From Planctomycetota bacterium (GTDB lineage Bacteria > Planctomycetota > Phycisphaerae > Sedimentisphaerales > Anaerobacaceae), in assembly GCA_030605475.1 (NCBI GenBank), contig JAUWIG010000001.1, positions 1 to 64,000 of the forward strand: DNA of 64,000 nucleotides, written 5' to 3'. A program made the position numbers and the translations under genes. Positions 32,801 through 41,793 of this stretch are shown here, one piece after another. The notes under the pieces are model-generated. The model was not told the DNA's origin and ran no database searches. It saw nothing but the letters and a program-made list of their open reading frames with translations. The stretch's first letter is position 1. Each line of letters begins with the position of its first letter.

Positions 32801-34176
32801 TTACAAACATCGCAAAACGATACCACCTTGGTAATGCTTTAATTGTTAGCCCTAATGACGATTTAGTTACCAAGTACAATTGGCTAAAATCGTCTGACAG
32901 AGATGCTGCTATGGGGGCTCTATCAGCGACGAACTGGCGAGTTTTAATACTCACACCGGGGACATATACTCTAACTTCCGGCTGGGACCTGGATACCTCT
33001 TATATTGCAGTGGTTAGCCTGACACCACACACTCCAAATATAACCATTGTTCAACGGGCTTGTACCGGTTCGGGCTATCCTGCAAACCCACCTTATGTCA
33101 TTAAGCAATCCGCTGACTATGTTTATCTGGCAGGATTCAAGATTCTTCAAACAGCCGCAGGGGTACAACAAGGATTTTCTCTTTTTATAACGGTGTCCAA
33201 TACCAACTCATTCTACGATTATATGGAATTTCGGCAAACTGCCGCGGCAGGAATGAGAATGTGCGTTGCTGCTTATGATGCCGCAGTAACATTGGGTGGC
33301 ATTTGGCGTCATTGTAAAGGTGATGGTTGGTTTATTCAAAATTTTCATCCAGACAAAACACAGGAGATGAGTGGAGAATACTATGATTGTGTTTGTGATG
33401 GAGATTATGGTTTCGGTTGTGATTGTGAAATAATAAAAGGTAAATTTTACAGATGCAAATCTGGCGATAAATCCTTCGGTGGATGTGCAACTTTTGGCCA
33501 TATAATTCACGCTGATGCATACTTTGAAGATTGTGAGGCCGGTGTAACAAGTTTTTGCCCGGGAGAATCTTGTGGAGGCACGTTTGTACGCTGCAAGGCA
33601 GGACAAGGTTCTTTCGGTGGCTATATGACAGGAACACATCCAGGGACATTTTCAGGCTATGCTGTCGATTGTGTGGGTCTGCCTGATACATATGGTGTTT
33701 TCGGACAAGGTGATGCCGCAGCAACTTTATCTGGCGCACTAATACGTTGCCGCATGGGTAGTGTGGCTGATTATAAAGCAGGTACATCTAAAGCGGGCGA
33801 TTGTACTTTTAGCGGTGTTATAAAAAATTGTCATCCCTGGATTCCAACAGTTTGTACAGCAAGTAGAAATATCTATCCTTTCGATAACGGACAGACTTAT
33901 ACGAATACAGGGGCTGCTGCTGCGGTTGAGCTTACACTTCCAGATGCAGTGCTTGGTTTAAAATTTACGTTTGTTCGTACAGAGGCAGGAGCAGGTAAGG
34001 ATGTAAAAATCACGCCCCAAAGTAGCGATGCAATCGTTCAACTTAACGGTACAGATTTAGGGAATGGCGATTCTTATCAAAATACCGCTGATGCTTACGG
34101 GGAGGTTACGTTGGAATGCAAGGTTGCCGATAAATGGCAGGTAACAAGAGAAATTGGAACTTGGGCAGAGGCATAA
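32794..34176 (+). CDS. Cys-rich right-handed beta-helix tail protein
   Basis: 460 residues. The middle (about 100-345) has short imperfect rungs such as GKFYRCKSGDKSFGGC, AYFEDCEAGVTSFC and GTFVRCKAGQGSFGGY, typical of pectate-lyase-like beta-helices in tail spikes, with unusually many Cys. The last ~80 residues (AAAVELTLPDAVLGLKFTF to GTWAEA) match the C-terminus of the preceding gene product, suggesting a shared trimerisation or capping module. Likely a receptor-binding or glycan-binding tail component. Confidence 0.72.
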   Translation: MLITNIAKRYHLGNALIVSPNDDLVTKYNWLKSSDRDAAMGALSATNWRVLILTPGTYTLTSGWDLDTSYIAVVSLTPHTPNITIVQRACTGSGYPANPPYVIKQSADYVYLAGFKILQTAAGVQQGFSLFITVSNTNSFYDYMEFRQTAAAGMRMCVAAYDAAVTLGGIWRHCKGDGWFIQNFHPDKTQEMSGEYYDCVCDGDYGFGCDCEIIKGKFYRCKSGDKSFGGCATFGHIIHADAYFEDCEAGVTSFCPGESCGGTFVRCKAGQGSFGGYMTGTHPGTFSGYAVDCVGLPDTYGVFGQGDAAATLSGALIRCRMGSVADYKAGTSKAGDCTFSGVIKNCHPWIPTVCTASRNIYPFDNGQTYTNTGAAAAVELTLPDAVLGLKFTFVRTEAGAGKDVKITPQSSDAIVQLNGTDLGNGDSYQNTADAYGEVTLECKVADKWQVTREIGTWAEA

Positions 34177-34179
34177 CTC

Positions 34180-34635
34180 ATGGCAAATGAAATACATATA
34201 GATTACGAATCCGGTCATACACTTTATGCTGCTATTCGTAACCGTTCTGGTCAAGTGTGGTATCCGACAGGGCAATTATTTGAGGCCTGGGGGACGAGTA
34301 GCCGGGATGCGGATGATTATGATATAAGTTTAGCTGGCGATGATGGCGGTAGATATATTGGTGATTTCGATACTAATATTCCTGCTGGCCGCTACACGGT
34401 ACAGGTATTTTTGCAAGCAGGGGATGATCCTGCAGACAGCGATGAGCTTATCGGCAACGGTGGGATTATCTGGACCGGCACAGGCGAATTAACCGCTGAT
34501 AAAGTGCTCGCTAACAAAGCCATCCAGAACAAGAGCACCGGCGTAATTAACTATTACGATGATGACGGCGAAACGGTTATCCTAACTCACACCCCAAGTG
34601 ATGGTGAATCGACTCTTACAAGGACGTCGAGCTGA
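34180..34635 (+). CDS. Phage-like tail accessory protein
   Basis: 151 residues starting MANEIHIDYESGHTLYAAIR, mostly beta, with GRYIGDFDTNIPAGRYTVQVF and a C-terminal TGVINYYDDDGETVI segment as seen in many tail and baseplate accessory proteins. The ATG is 3 bp after the preceding stop and its last base overlaps the next ATG. Exact role unknown. Confidence 0.6.
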   Translation: MANEIHIDYESGHTLYAAIRNRSGQVWYPTGQLFEAWGTSSRDADDYDISLAGDDGGRYIGDFDTNIPAGRYTVQVFLQAGDDPADSDELIGNGGIIWTGTGELTADKVLANKAIQNKSTGVINYYDDDGETVILTHTPSDGESTLTRTSS

Positions 34636-35324
34636 TGGAAACGAAATGGTCAAAGGATGCTCTGTTTGCCGGTATGACGGCCAATGCTTTTAAGCTCGGC
34701 ACGGTATTGACTTGCGGATGGTTCTGGCCGCGTGTTGGCGGCTGCTCAGTGCTGTATCACGGGACCAGTATGGAACTGATAAATTTTGAGGATATATTGA
34801 CTGTGGCTGAAGCGGACGCGGAGCAAATCAGCCCGCCCTACTATGTTACTCACGTAAACAGTTCAACATATTTTTACGTTGTTCGGCGGGTTAATAATTG
34901 CGGCGATCAGGAACGTACTTTAGCTGCTGCAGTCAAGGTTGCAATAGATGCCGATGGTGAGTTGGCCCAGCCGCAGCCGAATAATATTTTCGAGGCAAGA
35001 GCCAAACAGGTGGCCGGCGATAAGATACAGCTTGTTTGGTATTATTGTCCTATCGAACAAAAGTCAGAGCCAGTGTGTTTCAAGGTTTATTACGATAATA
35101 GAACTGGGCAAATCGACTACGAAAACCCCATTGCTACGATTTACTACGCTGGCCGGATGTTTTATAGCTACCAAAGTGGCACACTCGACGCCGGTACATA
35201 TCTGTTTTGCATAAGGGCTGAAGATGCGGTCGGCACAGAGTGTTGTTCTTTAGCTCAGATAAAAATCCAACTCCGTACCACAAGCCCTGACACTGTCGAT
35301 ATTTTAAGTGTCGAAGCTATCTAA
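34635..35324 (+). CDS. Beta-rich protein with FN3-like end, tail module
   Basis: 229 residues. After a Trp/Cys-rich start, residues about 120-215 look like an FN3-type sandwich (KIQLVWYYCPIEQKSEPVCFKVYY to YLFCIRAEDAVGTECC). No family recognised. Co-oriented and coupled to its neighbours, so probably part of the same tail assembly. Confidence 0.6.
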   Translation: METKWSKDALFAGMTANAFKLGTVLTCGWFWPRVGGCSVLYHGTSMELINFEDILTVAEADAEQISPPYYVTHVNSSTYFYVVRRVNNCGDQERTLAAAVKVAIDADGELAQPQPNNIFEARAKQVAGDKIQLVWYYCPIEQKSEPVCFKVYYDNRTGQIDYENPIATIYYAGRMFYSYQSGTLDAGTYLFCIRAEDAVGTECCSLAQIKIQLRTTSPDTVDILSVEAI

Positions 35325-35341
35325 CGCCTTAGGGATTTTTC

Positions 35342-37180
35342 ATGTCTAACAAAATCGACTTTTTCCAATCGGATCAAACCCAACTTGCGATTCCCAGTGC
35401 TATTGTTTCGATCTTGCTCGACGGTGTGCTATGTCCAAACCTTGGACTAATAGAGATTGTGCGCGGCGATTGGCCGGAATTTAGCTGGGCCCGATTAGCT
35501 TATAATCCTGCTGCATATCCACAGGCTAACCTAAAGGCCGCCGAAGAGATTAAGAATGAACTTGCTATGGGTAAAGCTGTTTGTATCCAGCAAGTTTATA
35601 ACGGTTCTGCGCCCGGCACATCAGCTCGTAGTTTTCCTATTTTTGTCGGTCAAATAGAAAGCGTCAAGACAAAGCTGGACCCTGATGGCGAAACGGTAGA
35701 AATCGTCGTTAGGGATTTTAGCGCAAATCTAAAACGCATTAGTGTCTATGGTCAGCTGGTAGGCAACTCCGATGGCTCAAACTTGTTTTTGTCTAGTGCC
35801 GACACTGCTTTTAACGACAATGGAAAGGCCAATGCTACGATTGAGCCGATCGAGAATAACGGCAACTGTTTTACGGTGTTCTGCGCCGAGCCGTCACAAG
35901 CTAAACTCTGGAGTTATGCAGAAGTCGTTAACTATCTGCTCTGTGAGCATTTGCCAAACGGCCAACTGCAGATACCGAGCATCGAGCAACTGAGGGCGTT
36001 GTCCAAAGGCCAGAGGGTCCGTGACCTTGACGTGACAGGGTTAAATCTAATAGAAGCCCTGCACCGCTGCTGTGAAAGAATCGGTTTGAGGTTCAAGTTC
36101 GTTCCCAAGCTCGTACCGACCGGCCCTCGGCAAGCAATTGTGTTCTATAAGAATGGTACAGGAAGAGCAGTTGAATTAAATTGTCAACCGAATGGCGAGC
36201 AGTTTAGCATCTCAAAGACAAACATATCAGTTCTGCATAGCAGGAAAAATTTCTGGCCGATAACGCACAAGTATATTGGCCAGGGTGACTTCAAGGTTTA
36301 TGAAGCAACGTTCGAATTGGTAAAGGCCTGGGACCCTGCCGATGAGGATACTGATTACGATAAATTCTCACCCTCGACCAACCCCGATTTCTATCAGGTA
36401 AAAGATGTATATCGCAAATGGTGTCTCAATGAAGCAGGAGATTACAGCGGCGCTCCATACAATCAGGGCGAGGCGCTTGACTGTTCAAAAATTTTCCAGA
36501 GCAGTAACTTCGTTCATCGTCGCAGGCGCTTCTGGCCGGTCCTAACCACTGATAAACAGGGGAAATCGCTGGGCTACTTCCTACAAGTATCGTTCAATAA
36601 CGGGCTTAATTGGTGGCAGTACCTTTATGCTTTTAATAACCTGCTCGATGAGTGCGGAGTGTGGCTCAGTAGCGACCAGCTTGATGTTGATACCTGGGTG
36701 GCGGCTCTGAAAGGTGTATTGAAGTTTAGAATAACAGCGTCGGTAATCAGCGATGAGAGACTAAGTTGTGTGGTTGCTGACGGGCCCATTGATTCCACCG
36801 TACCTGTGGTTGAGCATATTATTACACTTCCCCGCCAGTTCAAGTATCGCAAGGTTTACAGCCAGAGTATTTTTGCGAATTCATCTAACGAATCACTGGG
36901 CAAGCCGGATGAAGTTGACGACTCCACTGCTTTGTTTGAGTTCGTTCGTCAAAGGGCGACAGTATCATCTGAGACCATCGAGGCTGTCGATGTGCAAACG
37001 CCTTACTTGGCCTTCGATTACCATTTAGGCGATAGGGTTACATCAAATCCCGAAAGTCGAGACCTCCTCGGTTGCAAAAGCGATAACCGAAGCATCAGTT
37101 GGATAGAGCGAGTGCAGATGGATTTTGGAAACCAGTGTACGAACTTGAAAATCGTTCGCAAAAGGAAGTGTCAGTTATGA
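35342..37180 (+). CDS. Large tail/baseplate-hub-like protein
   Basis: 612 residues, no signal peptide. The N-terminal part (SIVSILLDGV-like opening, FVGQIESVKTKLDPDGETVEIVVRD) resembles baseplate-hub or late-control-D-like folds, where a cargo-free tube protein binds the spike; the match is by eye only. ELENRSQ-like text seen across its end belongs to another frame. It overlaps the next gene by 4 bp. Confidence 0.55.
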   Translation: MSNKIDFFQSDQTQLAIPSAIVSILLDGVLCPNLGLIEIVRGDWPEFSWARLAYNPAAYPQANLKAAEEIKNELAMGKAVCIQQVYNGSAPGTSARSFPIFVGQIESVKTKLDPDGETVEIVVRDFSANLKRISVYGQLVGNSDGSNLFLSSADTAFNDNGKANATIEPIENNGNCFTVFCAEPSQAKLWSYAEVVNYLLCEHLPNGQLQIPSIEQLRALSKGQRVRDLDVTGLNLIEALHRCCERIGLRFKFVPKLVPTGPRQAIVFYKNGTGRAVELNCQPNGEQFSISKTNISVLHSRKNFWPITHKYIGQGDFKVYEATFELVKAWDPADEDTDYDKFSPSTNPDFYQVKDVYRKWCLNEAGDYSGAPYNQGEALDCSKIFQSSNFVHRRRRFWPVLTTDKQGKSLGYFLQVSFNNGLNWWQYLYAFNNLLDECGVWLSSDQLDVDTWVAALKGVLKFRITASVISDERLSCVVADGPIDSTVPVVEHIITLPRQFKYRKVYSQSIFANSSNESLGKPDEVDDSTALFEFVRQRATVSSETIEAVDVQTPYLAFDYHLGDRVTSNPESRDLLGCKSDNRSISWIERVQMDFGNQCTNLKIVRKRKCQL

Positions 37181-37512
37181 GTAACGGGGCGAATATTACA
37201 AATAGCCAACAGGCATTGGAGCAATTGTGCCGAAGGGGCTCACAGGGGTCAAGCGAGATATCAGTCGTTACTTCTCCCGGTGCCAGAGCCACGGCTTGGG
37301 CTGTTAAGGTCAAAAGCCTATCGTCATACAATGTTTATAACGTTCGTGCGGTTGAGATAGGTGACGCAGGGTCGCTACCGGTAGAGATTGGTGGGCAGAT
37401 GAAAGCGGTCAATTTGGCTGAATCTTTTCTGGAAACAGGCCAGCTTTCGGCCGGGACCTATGCGGTAATGTTCAAAACGGGTGAAAAGAATGTTTTCTAT
37501 GTCCCAGTGTAA
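37177..37512 (+). CDS. Small tail-module protein, unknown
   Basis: 111 residues from ATG 37177 in an ATGA overlap with the preceding stop; an in-frame start at 37099 would overlap by 82 bp. Sequence (SNGANITNSQQALEQLC, NVRAVEIGDAGSLPVEIG) is unrecognised. Probably a small structural protein. Confidence 0.6.
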   Translation: MSNGANITNSQQALEQLCRRGSQGSSEISVVTSPGARATAWAVKVKSLSSYNVYNVRAVEIGDAGSLPVEIGGQMKAVNLAESFLETGQLSAGTYAVMFKTGEKNVFYVPV

Positions 37513-37514
37513 AA

Positions 37515-37802
37515 ATGGCTGAAACAAATTCCAGAAGCTGGCAGTTTAATCGCCAGGTAAATCTTTCTGTGCTGATTCAGTTGATATTGCTGGCCTCTCT
37601 GATTGTTGGCAGTTGGGTCAATCTGCAACGACAGCTTGATTTATTACAGCGAGATGTCACTATGTTGCTACAATGCCAGGAGAACCTCCAGCAAAAGCTC
37701 GAATCGCTTTCAGCTAAGAGTGTTACCTACGAGTACCGCCTGCGAGCGATTGAAAAATACCTTCCCAAGGCTGACATAGCAGAGGGACGCTTTGGACACT
37801 GA
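37515..37802 (+). CDS. Single-pass coiled-coil protein, spanin/holin-accessory-like
   Basis: 95 residues: a helix (LSVLIQLILLASLIVGSWV, about 18-36) followed by a coiled coil (NLQRQLDLLQRDVTMLL to LESLSAKSVTYEYRLRAIEKYL). This layout is like phage Rz i-spanins or small tail chaperones. Together with the lipoprotein at 39977 it could form a spanin pair, although two genes lie between. Confidence 0.55.
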   Translation: MAETNSRSWQFNRQVNLSVLIQLILLASLIVGSWVNLQRQLDLLQRDVTMLLQCQENLQQKLESLSAKSVTYEYRLRAIEKYLPKADIAEGRFGH

Positions 37803-37875
37803 CCAATGAGACAAAGCCACATCTAATGTCAATCCTGACAAAGTGAAGAAAGCATGTTTTGAAGGTGTACTGCTT

Positions 37876-38805
37876 ATGGATGGAACATTGCAGTATCTTA
37901 CACGGGAAGAATTGTGCCCAAATGGAATATGGCAGTTGCCCAATGTTACGAAATCGGTGCTAAGATATCAAATATTACGACTACCAAAAAGCGAAGTTTC
38001 AGAGACAGAGACCCGTTACCCACAAAGTCCAGCAGAAATGAGAGCTTTCTTAGTCAAATTTTTTACCAGACATTATTTTCAAACACAGAACAGTCTGATT
38101 GATTATATGACTTCTCAGGATTTTCTTAATATTGCTAGTTCCGGACACTTGCGGATTCTTGACGTGGGTTCGGGGCCAGCGGTTACTTCTCTGGCAATCA
38201 CGGATATGCTTTCTTGTATTCTCGAACATCTTGAGGACTTGGGAGAATGGCCGAAAGGCAAGATAATAAAGGTCACCTATGTGTTAAATGACACCTCAGG
38301 TATTTGTCTTGGAACCGGCCAGCGCATGTTAACCGACTATTTTCGCATTAGGGGAGGGCATACCGGAAGAATTATTAACAACGATCGAATAATCAGTGTT
38401 CAAAAAGCTTTTCCTGGCAACATGAACCAACTTAGACGAGCAAGATTTAACTTGGGAGTATATGACATAATAATCTTTTCTTATGTTGTATCGCCTTTAA
38501 ATGAAAACGAGGGATTTAATAGTCTTGTTAATGGATTATTAAGTATCGAAAAGCTCTGTAGCCATAACGGAAGAATTCTGATCCTGCAAGATAAGTTTCA
38601 AACATCGCTTGTACGACGAATGAGCAAAGCAATAGGAATCTCAAGCAACAAACAAATACTTACACAATATGTGTATCCCAAAAGAAATGAGAATGAAACT
38701 TATACCTATACATATTATTGTTGTTTGTATGCACCCGTTAGAGAAGTAATAAAGAGCAAGTTGAGTAGCATGGTTGTTACCAAACAACACAATTGCATTT
38801 TTTGA
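37876..38805 (+). CDS. SAM-dependent methyltransferase-like protein
   Basis: 309 residues from ATG 37876 (GAAGGTG ahead; the frame is open from a GTG at 37843). Motif I is ILDVGSGPAVTSLAI; later YDIIIFSYVVSP and NGRILILQDKF fit a class I Rossmann methyltransferase, in the style of Rsm22-like enzymes. Substrate unknown. AT-rich, unlike core genes. Its last 29 bp overlap the convergent radical SAM gene, so the pair is tightly packed. Confidence 0.7.
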   Translation: MDGTLQYLTREELCPNGIWQLPNVTKSVLRYQILRLPKSEVSETETRYPQSPAEMRAFLVKFFTRHYFQTQNSLIDYMTSQDFLNIASSGHLRILDVGSGPAVTSLAITDMLSCILEHLEDLGEWPKGKIIKVTYVLNDTSGICLGTGQRMLTDYFRIRGGHTGRIINNDRIISVQKAFPGNMNQLRRARFNLGVYDIIIFSYVVSPLNENEGFNSLVNGLLSIEKLCSHNGRILILQDKFQTSLVRRMSKAIGISSNKQILTQYVYPKRNENETYTYTYYCCLYAPVREVIKSKLSSMVVTKQHNCIF

Positions 38806-39871
38806 ATTCACAGCGATCTTTAAAAATGTTCCAAATTTCAGGCGTTTCCCTACAAAGGCTGATAGAAACATTCTTGTCGAAACTGCGAATAGTGTCGATT
38901 AGAAAAGTGTAGAATTCGATACGTTGTTTTGGTGTATAACGTAGTTTGCCATCTGTAGCTCCTTTAACGAAATTATTGTCGCAGAGCTTTCGAGCGCGAT
39001 TGCCATATGCTTCTATAGCAAGGCGAAAATGGCCGGGCAGCAACCTCAGCATGCCGAGCGTAATATTCTCAGGGCTCGTGTCAGTTAGTGCTTTCTGGAT
39101 TAAGCCAGCATATCCGGCTTGCCAATTTGGATAGAGAATACCGGGGTCAATACGAAACCGTATTTGGTAGCCGTGGCCCTGACACAGTTTGGCTGCCTCA
39201 ATACGCTCGTCAAGGCTGGCTGTGCCTAATTCATATGTTTCGATTACCTGTTGGCTATTCAAGCTCCAGGAAACAACAGTTTGATTGTTGGGCTCGACGG
39301 CCAACAAATTATCAATACTGCCGCTTTTAGTTAGCAACATCAAATAAGCTTTAGAAAAACTGGAAAAAAATGGTACTAACATCGTCGTAAGATTGGTTAT
39401 GTGATCAAGCGCGAGACTATCGAGCATCTCGCCCATATTGAAGGTGATTTTACTACGAGAGCGAGCTGAGACCTTCTGTATTTGTTTGAACATGGTGTCA
39501 TAATTGATGTTAACCTTAATAAATGGAGCATACTTACGATAAACAAACGCCAGATAGCAATACGTGCAGTAGTAGGGACAGCCGTTCGAGATGGGAACCA
39601 ATTTGTAATAGGGACAACAACTAACATTCGAGCCAAGCTGACCGTCGAAATGCCCTACAAAAGATGAAGTTTGGCCTATCATCAAGGTCCTTTTTCCTCC
39701 GAGTAGCGCTTGGCCTCGTGACATATTTGGCAAAGGTCGCCTGCGCTGATGCTCTATTACATGAATCTGGGCCGATGGAAACAATCCCAGAATTCGCTGT
39801 GCTTCAGGGTGCTCTGCCACTTTTTGCCACAATAATATAGTTTTAGGTTTGAATGTCCTTGCTGTATCCAC
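38777..39871 (-). CDS. SPL-family radical SAM protein
   Basis: 364 residues from a GTG start with GGAAG upstream. The 4Fe-4S motif CPYYCTYC (about 97-104) and the overall order match spore-photoproduct-lyase-like proteins; the end EFKKCNC keeps the Cys cluster where SPL has its H-donor Cys. True SPL repairs thymine dimers; distant members in phages and mobile DNA have unknown roles. It lies convergent to the methyltransferase inside the tail-like region, suggesting a DNA- or nucleotide-modification pair. Confidence 0.82.
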   Translation of the reverse strand: MDTARTFKPKTILLWQKVAEHPEAQRILGLFPSAQIHVIEHQRRRPLPNMSRGQALLGGKRTLMIGQTSSFVGHFDGQLGSNVSCCPYYKLVPISNGCPYYCTYCYLAFVYRKYAPFIKVNINYDTMFKQIQKVSARSRSKITFNMGEMLDSLALDHITNLTTMLVPFFSSFSKAYLMLLTKSGSIDNLLAVEPNNQTVVSWSLNSQQVIETYELGTASLDERIEAAKLCQGHGYQIRFRIDPGILYPNWQAGYAGLIQKALTDTSPENITLGMLRLLPGHFRLAIEAYGNRARKLCDNNFVKGATDGKLRYTPKQRIEFYTFLIDTIRSFDKNVSISLCRETPEIWNIFKDRCEFKKCNCVVW

Positions 39872-39976
39872 CGTTCAATCTTCCAATAACAAGCCAAGAT
39901 TTGCGTCCCAGGAAAACAACATTGTAACAGAAAAATTAAAGGTGTTCCAATTTCAACCACGATTTAAAGGAGAGAT

Positions 39977-40558
39977 ATGATGAAAAAGATTTCAGCGATA
40001 ATATTGGGATTTTGCTTTTTGTTGGCTGGCTGCGACAGTCTGCGTTTTGCGCCAACCGAGGCCCAAAAGCAGAATGCCTGGCTACACAACCGCACAGCGA
40101 TAGTGGCTGCGGGAACAGCCAAATTGGAAAACGCCTCGGAAAAACTGCAGGCATTGACTAAATTATCCGAGTTCCAAAGCAGGGCCTTTAGTTCTTATTG
40201 CGGTCTGCCAAAAGAATTTCCACAAGTCGACACCGCCGAAGATATACTTTCCCAATCAAATTGGCAGCTTGCCCGGATGGCCTTACACGAATCGGCCGAT
40301 CGGCCCGATGCGTGGCAATTAGCTGATAACGCATTTGAATTAGCTATTGGCATTTGTGCTTTATTTGGCGGTGTGTATGGCACAAGAGCGGTTCGGTTAT
40401 TAAAGCAGGCAAGGGCAAAGTCGCAGGCCTTACAGGAAATTATTGCAGGCAATGAACTTTTCAAGAAGGAGCACAAGGCCTATACAGGAGCTTTCAAGCA
40501 GGCTCACAAAGACCAATCCCCGCAGACTCGCCAAATCGTCGCACAGATGAAAGCGTAG
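39977..40558 (+). CDS. Small lipoprotein of the phage-like region
   Basis: 193 residues. The signal peptide ends in the lipobox LLAGC (Cys about residue 19). The mature part is helical (SEKLQALTKLSEFQ, AVRLLKQARAKSQALQEIIA). No family recognised; size and position would suit an o-spanin or an unrelated envelope protein. ATG preceded by AAAGGAGAGAT, a strong ribosome-binding site. Confidence 0.72.
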   Translation: MMKKISAIILGFCFLLAGCDSLRFAPTEAQKQNAWLHNRTAIVAAGTAKLENASEKLQALTKLSEFQSRAFSSYCGLPKEFPQVDTAEDILSQSNWQLARMALHESADRPDAWQLADNAFELAIGICALFGGVYGTRAVRLLKQARAKSQALQEIIAGNELFKKEHKAYTGAFKQAHKDQSPQTRQIVAQMKA

Positions 40559-40712
40559 TAAGGTAGTAAAGGCCGCTGCTGTCTATTGAGCCTGAAGCTA
40601 CTCGCCTTTAGCTACCGTCACCTGTCAGGTAATAGAGTTGAAATCACGCCCAAGGAACCTATAATAGCCATAGCGTACAAGGCTAAGAGAAGTCAAACGG
40701 CAAGGGCATTTG

Positions 40713-40994
40713 ATGATTATCGGCGTGATGACAGCTCAACTGCATATGCAGGGGATAACCTCGCTCAAGGAGAAGAGAGGTATCGTCAAAAGCGTAATGG
40801 GCCGACTTAAAGCCAGGTTCAATATCTCTATTGCAGAAGTTGGCCATCAGGACAACAAAACCAGTGCGGTCATTGGGATGGCGATAGTATCAAATGATAC
40901 CCGTTTCATAGACCAGCAGTTTGATGCTATTATTAATTTTATGCAAAAGGATGGCCGATTCTACCTCGGAAAAATTGAGCGAGAAACCTTTTAG
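40713..40994 (+). CDS. DUF503 (YlxP-like) protein
   Basis: 93 residues starting MIIGVMTAQLHM, with SLKEKRGIVKSVMGRLKARFNISIAEVG, the DUF503 signature. Family members often sit near rbfA/truB and are small RNA- or ribosome-linked proteins of uncertain role. Here it is alone beside the integration boundary and probably belongs to the core genome. Confidence 0.88.
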   Translation: MIIGVMTAQLHMQGITSLKEKRGIVKSVMGRLKARFNISIAEVGHQDNKTSAVIGMAIVSNDTRFIDQQFDAIINFMQKDGRFYLGKIERETF

Positions 40995-41061
40995 CTTTAT
41001 TCAGAAAATAGCATGACCATCCTAACGACCATCACGTTTATCTTGAGACCGGGGTCAAATC

Positions 41062-41319
41062 CTAACGTTGCCTTACTGCCTTTGACTTGTTAGCAGTATC
41101 CTCAACACAGCTAAAGCACACGTCGATTATTACAGCATTTTCCTTTACCAAATCCACCGCCTGCACAAGATAGTGCTGTAACACATTTTGCTCACCAGTC
41201 CCAAAATAATACAGTTTACCCCTAATTTTCTTGCAGAATTGTCCTGTTGGATGTAAAGTAAATGGAAATTTGTCAGAACGTATTTTTCTTTCAGGAGAAT
41301 TGAATTTTGCAAGTTGCAG
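41062..41319 (-). pseudogene. N-terminal remnant of a planctomycete-type integrase
   Basis: An 85-codon open stretch without a normal start (CTT GCA AAA where ATG GCA AAA would be expected). It reads SDKFPFTLHPTGQFCKKIRG, then KLYYFGT, the usual opening of planctomycete tyrosine recombinases and integrases, which continue into a long catalytic domain. Here the frame degenerates after about residue 60 and stops. The catalytic R-H-R-Y part is missing. It sits between the phage-like module and two tRNA genes, a classic integration spot. Confidence 0.65.
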
Positions 41320-41357
41320 TTATCCAGCTGCATAGTGTATTTGGTATCAGCAGGTTA

Positions 41358-41430
41358 GGGCCCGTAGCTCAGCGGTCAGAGCAGTGGACTCATAATCCAT
41401 TGGTCGTAGGTTCGAATCCTACCGGGCCCA
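41358..41430 (+). tRNA. tRNA with anticodon CAT (Ile2 or Met)
   Basis: 73-nt cloverleaf: acceptor GGGCCCG/CGGGCCC, loop CTCATAA with CAT. The GACTCATAATC and TTGGTCG segments look like the tRNA-Ile2 that TilS converts to read AUA, but an elongator Met cannot be excluded. Confidence 0.93.
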
Positions 41431-41508
41431 GTGGCCTTTTGAACGTCATGGCAATTTCGACTGCCAACATTAGCCGATTTATGTTGTTTTACGAATTTGG
41501 TACTACCA

Positions 41509-41581
41509 GGGCGATTAGCTCAGCTGGCAGAGCAGCTGACTCTTAATCAGCAGGTCGTGGGTTCGAGCCCCGCATCGCCCA
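41509..41581 (+). tRNA. tRNA-Lys (anticodon CTT)
   Basis: 73-nt cloverleaf: acceptor GGGCGAT/ATCGCCC, anticodon stem CTGA region with loop CTCTTAA, anticodon CTT, T arm GGGTTCGAGCCCC. Confidence 0.95.
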
Positions 41582-41793
41582 TTTTTCTTTGCTACTACCG
41601 GTTGCTAATATACACTCCAAAGAATCTCTTGCAAAACTATTCAAAATCACGGCAAAAAAACAAACGAGAGAACAGCACTTTGCGCAATCACAGAGCACTC
41701 ACTTCGTGCCAGCCGACATGTATCTTGCTGGTCATTAACCCCCACAAATGCAATATCGAGAGCAGAACGGCCAGATTCTTAGAGTATAGAGTT

